DNA from: an uncultured Eubacteriales bacterium
Lineage (GTDB): Bacteria > Bacillota > Clostridia > Oscillospirales > CAG-272
Direction: 5' to 3'
Assembly (NCBI GenBank): GCA_934489945.1
Contig: CAKSSY010000013.1
Span: forward strand, 1-32,951
Length of the DNA: 32,951 nt
Each line of letters begins with the position of its first letter. Positions within the stretch are counted from its first letter, which is position 1. Positions 1 to 7,076 of this stretch are shown here, piece after piece. Made by a program: the position numbers and the translations under genes. The notes beneath the pieces are model-generated. The model ran no database searches. It was not told where the DNA came from and saw nothing but the letters and a program-made list of their open reading frames with translations.

Positions 1-76
<76 letters not shown>

Positions 77-83
77 ACAAGTA

Positions 84-103
84 GCACCGAAAAAGATATC
101 GGT
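84..103. repeat. left copy of an exact 20-bp inverted repeat
   Basis: These 20 bases recur exactly in reverse complement at 1141-1160, so the pair brackets the gene at 275-1141. The copy is itself nearly a hairpin (GCACCGA and TCGGTGC arms). It lies just after the tRNA. Confidence 0.8.
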
Positions 104-110
104 GCTGAAA

Positions 111-142
111 ACCCAGAAACAACAACGGTTTCTGGGTCTTTT
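111..142 (+). terminator. intrinsic terminator after tRNA-Met
   Basis: A 10-bp stem (ACCCAGAAAC with GTTTCTGGGT) and a 7-base loop are followed by CTTTTC. It sits 34 bases after the tRNA CCA end and probably ends the tRNA transcript. Confidence 0.75.
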
Positions 143-274
143 CATGCCGATTTTTAAGGTGGAATTCAAAAGATATCATTTCCCCCAATCGACCTTTGGG
201 AGGACTTGAACTAAAATATATTGCTTTTAATACTGCTTTGTGCTAAAATATTTTATAATAAGGGGAAAATCTAA

Positions 275-1141
275 ATGCGAAATCTAACAATTAAAAGGGA
301 AAAAAGTTTTGTGGGCAGTCTTGTAAAAATGAAAATTTATATAGAAGATCCCACTTCAAATGAGATGCGTATAAACGATATACCCTGCCGCAAAATTGGC
401 GATTTGAAAAACGGAGAAGAAAAAACCTTTCAAATTGATGAACAGAAAGCAAAAATATTTGTAATTGCAGATAACCTGAGCAAAAATTATTGCAATGAGT
501 TTTATCAACTTCCTGAGGGACAAGAAAGTATTTTTCTTTCCGGCAAAAACAAGTTCAACCCTGCAAATGGAAATGCTTTTCGTTTTGATAACAACGAAAG
601 CGAAGAAAGCATTGCAAACCGTAAGCGTGGTGCCCGAAAAGGTATACTCATATTCATCGTAGCTATCATTGTAGGTGCCGTTGCCGGCTATTTGATTACT
701 TCTGGTCTTTTTTTAAATGATACGCCCGATCCGAAAGATTTTTCTTCCAATGGAATGACCATAACCTTGACGGATGAATTTATAAAAGCAGGTGTTGAGG
801 AATATACCGTTGCATACGATTCAAAAAATGTGGCTGTATTCGCATTGAAAGAAGAGTTTTCATTGGCTGATGGTTTTCAAAATTACACTTTGGAACAATA
901 CGGCGATTTGGTAATACAAAATAACAATCTTTCTTCATCCAAGATAGAAAACATAGAAGGATTAACTGCGTTCGAATATGAATTCACAAATCCTGACACA
1001 AAGGATACATATAAATACTTTTCGTTTGTTTATAAAACAAATGATGCATTTTGGATAGTGCAGTTTGCCACCCTTACAGAAAATGTCGATGAGTACAGTT
1101 CGAAAATTTTTGAATGGGCAAAAACCATTTCTTTCGAATAA
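275..1141 (+). CDS. single-pass membrane protein of unknown function
   Basis: A 288-aa protein with three visible parts. Residues 1 to about 110 form a soluble, probably cytoplasmic, domain rich in Lys and Asn (starts MRNLTIKREKSFVG; contains LSKNYCNEFYQLPEGQ). Residues about 123-150 are one hydrophobic segment preceded by Lys/Arg (NRKRGARKG then ILIFIVAIIVGAVAGYLI). Residues about 155-288 form an outward domain with alternating strands, reminiscent of small PsbP/DUF1795-like folds, but that link is weak. I remember similar N-terminal domains in Firmicutes hypothetical proteins but know no function. A TATAAT at 254-259 and AAGGGG before the ATG support expression and this start. The gene stands alone, with a terminator at 1169-1210. 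Confidence 0.8.
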   Translation: MRNLTIKREKSFVGSLVKMKIYIEDPTSNEMRINDIPCRKIGDLKNGEEKTFQIDEQKAKIFVIADNLSKNYCNEFYQLPEGQESIFLSGKNKFNPANGNAFRFDNNESEESIANRKRGARKGILIFIVAIIVGAVAGYLITSGLFLNDTPDPKDFSSNGMTITLTDEFIKAGVEEYTVAYDSKNVAVFALKEEFSLADGFQNYTLEQYGDLVIQNNNLSSSKIENIEGLTAFEYEFTNPDTKDTYKYFSFVYKTNDAFWIVQFATLTENVDEYSSKIFEWAKTISFE

Positions 1142-1160
1142 CCGATATCTTTTTCGGTGC
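1141..1160. repeat. right copy of the 20-bp inverted repeat
   Basis: This is the exact reverse complement of 84-103. It begins on the last base of the stop codon of the 275-1141 gene, so gene and repeat end together. Confidence 0.8.
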
Positions 1161-1168
1161 AACTTGCC

Positions 1169-1210
1169 AAAAACCTTCTCGGACGAAGTTCGGGAAGGTT
1201 TTACTTTTTT
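1169..1210 (+). terminator. intrinsic terminator of the 275-1141 gene
   Basis: An 11-bp stem with one G-T pair (AAACCTTCTCG with CGGGAAGGTTT) and a 9-base loop is followed by TACTTTTTT. Confidence 0.75.
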
Positions 1211-1284
1211 CACTCTTCACTTTTCACTAAACCGGTCTGGAAGGTTTTGGAAAGTAATAAGTAATAGTGAATAGTGAAGAAGTG
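1211..1284. repeat. imperfect inverted repeat of TTCACT-type units
   Basis: The left arm 1211-1229 pairs with the right arm 1265-1284 with one mismatch and one single-base gap. Units of TTCACT recur inside each arm. Such repeats resemble decayed miniature elements, but no target duplication is visible. Confidence 0.5.
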
Positions 1285-1811
1285 TGGTAACTTTTCGCCC
1301 TAAGACGAAAAGCAATTTTAAGTAATTTAAGCAAAAATTATAAGAGCGCATCGACATGACGGAATAATCATGCGTAACGGCTCGCGCCGTTATTTCACAT
1401 CCGAAAACAGCCGGATATTTCACTTTATCATTTTTATGTCTTTTTCGGCGGCGCGATACATATCGTAAAGCCAAAAAAGATATCATGGCTTCGAACCCCC
1501 GAAATCGTGAGATTTCGGGGGTTCTCACGTTTCCTCGCTTTTTCGCAACCATAGGGTTTGCGAAAAAAGAGGGCAGAAAAAGATGTTATTTCAAAAAACG
1601 GCTCCGAACAGGATGTTGAACAGTTTTCGTCTGCGGCGAAAGCGTAATCCCCATTTTTAAGGGCAGAAAGTGCGGTTTTTCGCGGAGCAAAATCGTTTTC
1701 ACGCACCTCCTGTCCTTTTTTCGTCTTTTTATTGGGAAAACGTTTATGTCCGGGCGGAAGTGGCTATTATTGTAATGTAGTACCGTCTGCTTTTTTACCT
1801 TGAAAGAAGAC
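1285..1811. other. intergenic region without a supported gene
   Basis: About 530 bases without a gene I trust. Open frames here are short, lack a properly spaced ribosome site and run through strong palindromes. The clearest structure is the hairpin at 1493-1524, described separately. The AAAAAGATATC motif of the 20-bp inverted repeat recurs once, near 1475-1484. Confidence 0.5.
1493..1524. terminator. perfect 14-bp palindrome, possible minus-strand terminator
   Basis: Two perfect 14-base arms (GAACCCCCGAAATC and its complement) enclose a 4-base loop. On the minus strand a T6 run follows after about 14 bases, further than usual for a terminator. It may instead be part of a dispersed intergenic element. 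Confidence 0.4.
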
Positions 1812-1858
1812 TTGACAAGCCGGGAACTCTCTGTTAAACTCTATAATAGGATGAGAGT
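1812..1858 (+). promoter_or_regulatory. merR promoter with downstream dyad operator
   Basis: TTGACA at 1812-1817 and TAAACT at 1835-1840 are 17 bases apart. A dyad ACTCTA-N9-GAGAGT occupies 1838-1858, over the -10 box and start site, where binding would repress. The same 6-N9-6 arrangement occurs at the dehydrogenase promoter (2750-2770), so both are probably bound by the MerR protein encoded here. Confidence 0.65.
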
Positions 1859-1874
1859 TTAGGAGGGCGAATCT

Positions 1875-2723
1875 ATGCAGAACGAATTGCTATCCATCGG
1901 AAAAATAGCTGAAATGAATCATTTGACCGTCGCGACACTACGCCTGTATGACGAACTGGGACTGCTACCCCCACGCTACAAGGATCCCGAGAGCGGCTAC
2001 CGCTATTATGATGTGGCGCAGAATGCCAGACTGGACATGATTGCCTATATGAAAGAGCTGGGTATGAGCTTGGCGGAGATTGCCGATGTGTTGAAAAAAG
2101 AAGATATCACACTGGTCGAGACGATCCTGATCCGCAAAAACGAGCAGCTCCATCGCCAGATGCGGGAACTGAAATCCCGACATAACGCCGTTGAACGGGC
2201 GATCGCCAGTGTGGAACGGTACCGCAAATCCCCGGTGAAAGGTACCATTGCGCTGGAATATATCGACCGTCGCTATCTATGGGGACTGCCGTGCCGTGAC
2301 AATTTCTATGACGCGGATATCTATGCCTATGAGCGGGAGTTGATGCGCCTGCGGCAGGCACTGATGGAGCGCGGCTTATCGCACATTCATTCCTATGCGA
2401 CGGGCACGAGCATCACAAAGGATAACTTTCTGGCGGGGAACTTTGAAGCCAAGGATGTCTTTATTTTTCTCGATTACCGTGATGTGGAACGGTTTCGCGA
2501 CGCAACGGTGCTGGACAGCGGTATGTATGCCTGCATTTACCTGGATCGTTACGACGACGAGATCCCATACGCCGACCGATTGCTTGAGACCTGTTGCCAT
2601 AACGGTTGGCGCGTCAGCGGCGATTATATCTGCGAGGTGCTGACCGAATTCAATGTCTTCGACAGCAACCGTCGGAATATGTTCCTGCGTTTGCAGGTGC
2701 CGGTGACCTTCGGCGAAGAATAA
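1875..2723 (+). CDS. MerR-family regulator with effector-binding C-terminal domain
   Basis: A 282-aa protein of the size of BmrR-like multi-domain MerR regulators. Residues 6-75 form the winged helix-turn-helix (SIGKIAEMNHLTVATLRLYD, then the wing ESGYRYYD). Residues about 78-118 form the dimerisation coiled coil. Residues about 120-282 resemble a GyrI-like small-molecule binding domain. The start has a GGAGGG ribosome site 8 bases upstream. The next gene, 119 bases downstream on the same strand, has a promoter with the 19-bp spacer that MerR proteins activate by untwisting. I infer autorepression plus activation of the dehydrogenase. The effector is unknown; an amino acid or amine from ornithine breakdown would fit. 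Confidence 0.88.
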   Translation: MQNELLSIGKIAEMNHLTVATLRLYDELGLLPPRYKDPESGYRYYDVAQNARLDMIAYMKELGMSLAEIADVLKKEDITLVETILIRKNEQLHRQMRELKSRHNAVERAIASVERYRKSPVKGTIALEYIDRRYLWGLPCRDNFYDADIYAYERELMRLRQALMERGLSHIHSYATGTSITKDNFLAGNFEAKDVFIFLDYRDVERFRDATVLDSGMYACIYLDRYDDEIPYADRLLETCCHNGWRVSGDYICEVLTEFNVFDSNRRNMFLRLQVPVTFGEE

Positions 2724-2746
2724 TTGTGAATTTTTTGCGAATCCTC

Positions 2747-2777
2747 TTGACTCTCTTCCAACATGAGGGTATATCAT
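2747..2777 (+). promoter_or_regulatory. MerR-type promoter of the dehydrogenase gene (19-bp spacer)
   Basis: TTGACT at 2747-2752 and TATCAT at 2772-2777 are separated by 19 bases, longer than the usual 17 and typical of MerR-activated promoters. A dyad ACTCTC-N9-GAGGGT at 2750-2770 lies in the spacer and shares half-site and spacing with the dyad at 1838-1858. Confidence 0.7.
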
Positions 2778-2842
2778 AAAAACAAAGAGCGGAGAAACGA
2801 GGTTTCACTCTGCTACATACAAATTTCAAGGAGGAATTTTCC

Positions 2843-3868
2843 ATGGAAAAGATCAAAGTTGTACAGTACGGTTGCGGCAAGATGAGCAAGTACATTCTCC
2901 GGTATCTGCATGAACACGGCGCACAGATCGTAGGTGCCATCGATGTCAATCCCGCTGTTGTCGGACAGGATGTCGGTGATTTTGCCGGTCTCGGTCTGAA
3001 AACGGGTGTCATCATTTCCGACGATGCGGACAAAGTGCTCGATGAGTGCGACGCCGACGTTGCCATCGTAACGCTGTTCAGTTTCATCGGTGACATTTAT
3101 GAACATGTGGAAAAATGTGTGGCGCGCGGTATCAATGTCATTACTACCTGCGAGGAAGCCATTTACCCCTGGACGACCTCGGCAGCACAGATCAACCGCC
3201 TGGATGCTCTGGCAAAAGAAACCGGTTGCACCATCACCGGCAGCGGTATGCAGGATATTTTCTGGATCAATATGGTAGCACTGGTTGCCGGCGGTTGCCA
3301 CAAGATCACCAAGATCAAAGGTGCTTACAGCTATAACGTCGATGAATACGGTCTGGCACTTGCCAAAGCCCACGGTTGCGACCTGACCAAAGAGGAATTT
3401 GAACAACAGATCGCCCACCCCGATTCCTTTGAGCCTTCCTATGCTTGGAACGCCAGTGAAGCCCTGACCAACAAGCTGGGGCTGACCATCAAGTCCATCA
3501 CCCAGAAGCATGTTCCCTGCATTATCGATCATGATATCGAGTCCTCCACGCTCGGCAAGACCATCAAGGCAGGTCGTTGCATCGGTATGTCTGCCGTAGT
3601 TACCATTGAGACCATGCAGGGTATCACCATCGAGGAAGAGACTATCGGCAAGGTCTACGGTCCCGATGACGGCGATATGTGTGATTGGAAGATTACGGGC
3701 GAGCCCGACACCGAGTTCCATGTCGTCAAACCCGCCACGGTGGAGCACACCTGTGCTACGGTTGTCAATCGCCTGCCCGGTCTGATTACCGCCCCTGCCG
3801 GCTATGTCACTGCCGATCAGCTTGATCCCAACGAATATCTGACTTATCCGATGGAATTCTATTGTTGA
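2843..3868 (+). CDS. ord: 2,4-diaminopentanoate dehydrogenase-like oxidoreductase
   Basis: A 341-aa protein of the DapB-like Rossmann family. It closely resembles what I recall of clostridial 2,4-diaminopentanoate dehydrogenase, which oxidatively deaminates 2,4-diaminopentanoate to 2-amino-4-oxopentanoate with NAD(P)+ in ornithine fermentation. The N-terminus (VVQYGCGKMSKYILRYL) holds the dinucleotide-binding glycine turn. Also typical are TCEEAIYPW, GCTITGSGMQD, SYNVDEYGLALAKAHG, AGRCIGMSAVVT and the C-terminal ATVVNRLPGL. A GGAGG site lies before the ATG. The other enzymes of the ornithine pathway (alanine racemase-like OrtA/B, OraE/S) are not in this window, so a related substrate is possible. 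Expression is probably controlled by the upstream MerR protein. Confidence 0.78.
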   Translation: MEKIKVVQYGCGKMSKYILRYLHEHGAQIVGAIDVNPAVVGQDVGDFAGLGLKTGVIISDDADKVLDECDADVAIVTLFSFIGDIYEHVEKCVARGINVITTCEEAIYPWTTSAAQINRLDALAKETGCTITGSGMQDIFWINMVALVAGGCHKITKIKGAYSYNVDEYGLALAKAHGCDLTKEEFEQQIAHPDSFEPSYAWNASEALTNKLGLTIKSITQKHVPCIIDHDIESSTLGKTIKAGRCIGMSAVVTIETMQGITIEEETIGKVYGPDDGDMCDWKITGEPDTEFHVVKPATVEHTCATVVNRLPGLITAPAGYVTADQLDPNEYLTYPMEFYC

Positions 3869-3919
3869 GTCTTTTGTTTTTATGATTGAACATCGTACAC
3901 AATCTCTTGCACTCAATCC

Positions 3920-3954
3920 CGTCCCGGTCGTTTTACGACCGGGGCACTTTTTTT
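3920..3954 (+). terminator. intrinsic terminator of the dehydrogenase gene
   Basis: A stem of about 8 bp (CCCGGTCG with CGACCGGG) has a TTTTA loop and is followed by GCACTTTTTTT. It lies 50 bases after the stop codon. Confidence 0.8.
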
Positions 3955-4018
3955 CCAATGCCGCCAAAAATCCGCTATATCATAAGGAGTTCCGGATTAT
4001 ATCTTTTTGCCGGCACGC

Positions 4019-4057
4019 AAAAAAGAAGACACTGTCAACCGGACGGTGTCTTTTTTT
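4019..4057. terminator. bidirectional terminator between convergent genes
   Basis: A 9-bp stem (GACACTGTC with GACGGTGTC, one G-T pair) is flanked by an A-run on the left and a T7 run on the right. It can end both the dehydrogenase transcript and the minus-strand kinase transcript, whose stop is 23 bases away. Confidence 0.75.
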
Positions 4058-4079
4058 ATAGTTCTGCCGTGTATAAAAA

Positions 4080-6167
4080 TCAGGCAACAGGCAAAGCGAT
4101 CGTAAATATCAGCTTATGGTCGGTATATTCATAAGTGAGAGTGCCGTTCATTGATTCAATATGGCTTTTGCAAATATAAAGACCCAGCCCCATGTTTTCT
4201 TCTCCATCGTTGCCGGAATAGTACGGGCGGAATACCTCCTTATCTCCAAGCCCTTTGCCGTTGTCCGAAACGGTAAGAATACATTTATCGAATTTTCGAT
4301 ACGATTTGAGCCATATTCTATCGCACTCCGCGTGTTCAATGGCATTCATAATGAGATTCTGGAGAACGGATTTTAATGCGTCGGGTTTTGCAAAGGCAAC
4401 GGAATGTTTTGCCGAGAGTTCCATAACAATGCCGTTTGCTTCGGCGTCCGGTGCAAGTTCGGTATAAACAGCATTCAGAATTTCATCGACAGAAATATTT
4501 ACGGGGTTTTCCGCAACGTATTTCCGTTTGGCATAATCCGCAACGGCGGAAAGGTTTTCGTGCAAATAAGCAAACTTTGCGTCAACAATATCAAGGATTT
4601 TAAGCAGTTCTTCGTCTTTTCCTTTCTGTCGTAAGGCGGCGAGATAGGCATGAGCGGAGGAAAGAGGCTTTTTCATATCATGAGAGACAAACTGCAATAT
4701 CCTTTCACGCTCGTCGATCATCATTTGCATATTTTTCGTTTGCAATTTAACCTCTGCGGCAAGATTTGAGGTCAATTGACGGTTTTGACTTTCGGAAAGC
4801 ATGAATTCACGGAAGCCGATCACGAGAATCACGCCAAGCATTATGAGCGACAACCACATCAAAGGGTTGAAAAGCATATTCATACTTTCATGGAAGAAAA
4901 ACATCGTATAAAGGGCAAGCACGACGGATAACGCATTATTGATGCACAGGTCAAAGCGTTTTCCGCTTAAAATTTCCGAAACGGAAAACCAGAGAATAAC
5001 AACACAGACGACAGAGCCGATGATTTGACAGGAAAACGTTATCGTTTCCGAATTTGTGATATTTGCAATCGGGGCAAAAAAGGCAAGTCCTGTATATACC
5101 AGTAACAATACGGCTGTGAGGGATTTTACCGGAATTTTAGCAAAGGTGTTTGGCAAGCTCAAAGCAGCTCCGAACAGGAATATGCCGACCGACGCTGAGC
5201 GTATCGCCATCCATATATACGGCATATCGGTTGCGTCGGCAAGCGACATGGAAGCATATACGCAAATCATAACGGAAATGGCAAAAACCAATTGCGGAAC
5301 GAAAGCGGTCGCACGCTTCAAAACACATACAAATGCGAAAATAAAGAAGGTAATAAAAGCCAAAAGGACGATGATAAGTCTGAAATTGTTACCGTAATCC
5401 ACAATTGTCCGTACCTCTTTATCGGGACCGATAATCGGCGTACCGATAAAACCCGCCTGCTTGCCATCCTCCGCTTCATAGTGGATTGTGATGACACAAC
5501 CGTTCTGAATCGGATTTTCGTTCCATATCCTGCTCGATACAATCAGCGGAATATCCAGAAAAACGCCCTCGGTGCCGTCAGCGTGAGCGACCGTTTCATC
5601 ATAGGCGAGTGCCTGATCGGTTGTCGCATAAAGCACGGAGTCAAAGCCTGTAAGCGTTCCCATTGACGCTCTGTGTTGTACATGAACAAATACATTGCAG
5701 GCAGAGAGCATCGGCGGGAGATACAGGGTAAGATGCAGTCTCTCATCATCACCAATATACTCGGCATAAGGCGCAAGGTCTTCTTCCCATCTTCCGTTTG
5801 CGGGGCTGATTCCCTCAATATTGGTGATTACATAGCGCAGTGTTCCTCTGGATGCGAACGCTTCCCCGTTATGCTCATTACGGATTGCGTTCGACGATAT
5901 TTCAGAGTATTCATTCGGATAATAGTTGTATGCCGTCAGCCTTTTTACTTTCAAAAGATCGGTGACCTTGACCGTTGTGGCGGTATAGGTTTCGGTGATG
6001 GCAATCTGGTTTTCCATGTCATAACCGACTTGTATGTCATAGGTAGTGTTTTGCGACGGGGCAATATCGATGCTTTTGTTTTCCGCCATCGGCAGGAGTA
6101 CAGACAGCAATGCGCCGAGCAACAATACAGCGGCAAAAAGTGCAATGGATAATGATTTGTTTTTCAT
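4080..6167 (-). CDS. 7TM-type sensor histidine kinase
   Basis: A 695-aa membrane sensor kinase. An N-terminal hydrophobic segment (residues 8-26) is followed by an extracytoplasmic domain (about 30-260). About seven transmembrane helices follow (about 263-465), an arrangement like 7TMR-DISM receptors. A coiled coil with DHp domain contains the phospho-acceptor H496 (FVSHDMKKPLSS). The ATP-binding domain has N box NLIMNAIEHA, G1 DNGKGLGD (D635), F box FRPYYSG and G2 GLGLYICKS, all intact. The gene starts 9 bases after the response-regulator stop, so the two form one operon. Divergent orientation to the surface operon at 7077-12761 suggests that it senses the envelope or an external ligand and controls that operon. 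The ligand cannot be told. Confidence 0.9.
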   Translation of the reverse strand: MKNKSLSIALFAAVLLLGALLSVLLPMAENKSIDIAPSQNTTYDIQVGYDMENQIAITETYTATTVKVTDLLKVKRLTAYNYYPNEYSEISSNAIRNEHNGEAFASRGTLRYVITNIEGISPANGRWEEDLAPYAEYIGDDERLHLTLYLPPMLSACNVFVHVQHRASMGTLTGFDSVLYATTDQALAYDETVAHADGTEGVFLDIPLIVSSRIWNENPIQNGCVITIHYEAEDGKQAGFIGTPIIGPDKEVRTIVDYGNNFRLIIVLLAFITFFIFAFVCVLKRATAFVPQLVFAISVMICVYASMSLADATDMPYIWMAIRSASVGIFLFGAALSLPNTFAKIPVKSLTAVLLLVYTGLAFFAPIANITNSETITFSCQIIGSVVCVVILWFSVSEILSGKRFDLCINNALSVVLALYTMFFFHESMNMLFNPLMWLSLIMLGVILVIGFREFMLSESQNRQLTSNLAAEVKLQTKNMQMMIDERERILQFVSHDMKKPLSSAHAYLAALRQKGKDEELLKILDIVDAKFAYLHENLSAVADYAKRKYVAENPVNISVDEILNAVYTELAPDAEANGIVMELSAKHSVAFAKPDALKSVLQNLIMNAIEHAECDRIWLKSYRKFDKCILTVSDNGKGLGDKEVFRPYYSGNDGEENMGLGLYICKSHIESMNGTLTYEYTDHKLIFTIALPVA

Positions 6168-6176
6168 CGTTTTTAC

Positions 6177-6842
6177 TTACTCTCCCGCAAAGCAGTAGCC
6201 TTTGCCGAATTCGGTATGTATCATTTTAACATCTCCGCACGCTTCCGCCAGTTTCAGTCGGAGAGTTGATATATGCCTTTTTATTGTTGTGGTGTGCAGA
6301 CTCTTCATTTTCCATACGTTTTCATATATCTCATTCGGAAGGAAATATTGTCCCGCGTGAGTAATCAGAAAAAACAAAATGTTGAATTCGGATGCAGTCA
6401 GAGATATCGATTTATCATAAAAGGTGCAGGTGCGTTTTGCGGCGTTTACGGTAAGTCCGTTTACTGAGATCGTGGCTTTTTGCACAGGCAAAAGTCGCAG
6501 TGCCAGCCTCATTTCCAGCAGTTCGGGAGAGCATGGCTTTACTACATAATCCAGTGCACCTTGGAAAAATCCTTCGATCATGGATTCCTCCGAGCTGATA
6601 TCGGAGAGTATGACAACAGGCGGGAGATTCTCCACCGTCTCAAACAACGTCATACCGCTTCCGTCCGGTAAAACAAGATCCAGAATGATCCCGTCAAGCG
6701 TTTTGCTTTTCGCAAGTTCTATCCCTCGGGCAATTGTGGATGCTGTATATACCTCGTTTTTTGCGCTGAAATAAGCGTTTAATGCTTTGAGTTGTGCGAT
6801 GTTATCCTCAATGATAAGCAGTTTTCTCTGTTCAACAGCCAT
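6177..6842 (-). CDS. OmpR/PhoB-family response regulator
   Basis: A 221-aa protein. The receiver domain (residues 7-118) has the acidic pair E12/D13 (IIEDN), phospho-acceptor D55 (ILDLVLPDG) and conserved K102 (VVKP), all intact. The C-terminal winged helix (about 123-220) has LTASEFNILFFLI, the recognition-helix region TTTIKRHISTLRLKL and the wing GKGYCF. It is the partner of the kinase 9 bases downstream. The ribosome site is a run of G before the ATG and is not a strong GGAGG. Its likely target is the direct repeat GGTTAC-N4-GGTTAC in the divergent intergenic region (6930-6945). This is inference. Confidence 0.9.
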   Translation of the reverse strand: MAVEQRKLLIIEDNIAQLKALNAYFSAKNEVYTASTIARGIELAKSKTLDGIILDLVLPDGSGMTLFETVENLPPVVILSDISSEESMIEGFFQGALDYVVKPCSPELLEMRLALRLLPVQKATISVNGLTVNAAKRTCTFYDKSISLTASEFNILFFLITHAGQYFLPNEIYENVWKMKSLHTTTIKRHISTLRLKLAEACGDVKMIHTEFGKGYCFAGE

Positions 6843-6929
6843 TTTGCGCCCCCCTTTTTATCAAAAAACATTCATTCCTAATTATTATAAATATATCATA
6901 ATTTGATGAACATTTCAACCGCTCTGATC

Positions 6930-6990
6930 GGTTACAAGAGGTTACGATTTCGCTTATGGGGATGATTTCCGGCGCAAATTGTGTTAATAT
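6930..6990 (+). promoter_or_regulatory. candidate OmpR-type operator and extended -10 promoter of the surface operon
   Basis: GGTTAC occurs at 6930-6935 and again at 6940-6945, a 10-bp period expected for tandem binding of OmpR/PhoB-type dimers. Downstream, TGTTAATAT (extended -10) ends at 6990, and no good -35 box is found at the right distance. That pattern is typical of an activator-dependent promoter. Confidence 0.5.
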
Positions 6991-7076
6991 TTTAAGAGAT
7001 AAAGATTTTAAGAAACAAATCCCCTCCCGATGGAACAGAAAAGCGGAGCGAACGATATATCGGAACGGAGCAAATT

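Noticed and set aside
1434..1706. Minus-strand frame of 90 codons upstream of merR
   Set aside because: The GTG start directly abuts the AGGAG sequence, so spacing is wrong, and the frame runs through the 28-base palindrome. It looks like an intergenic element, not a gene.
2813..3967. Minus-strand open frame of 384 codons opposite the dehydrogenase gene
   Set aside because: The plus-strand product is a recognisable enzyme with promoter, ribosome site and terminator; the minus-strand product has none of these.
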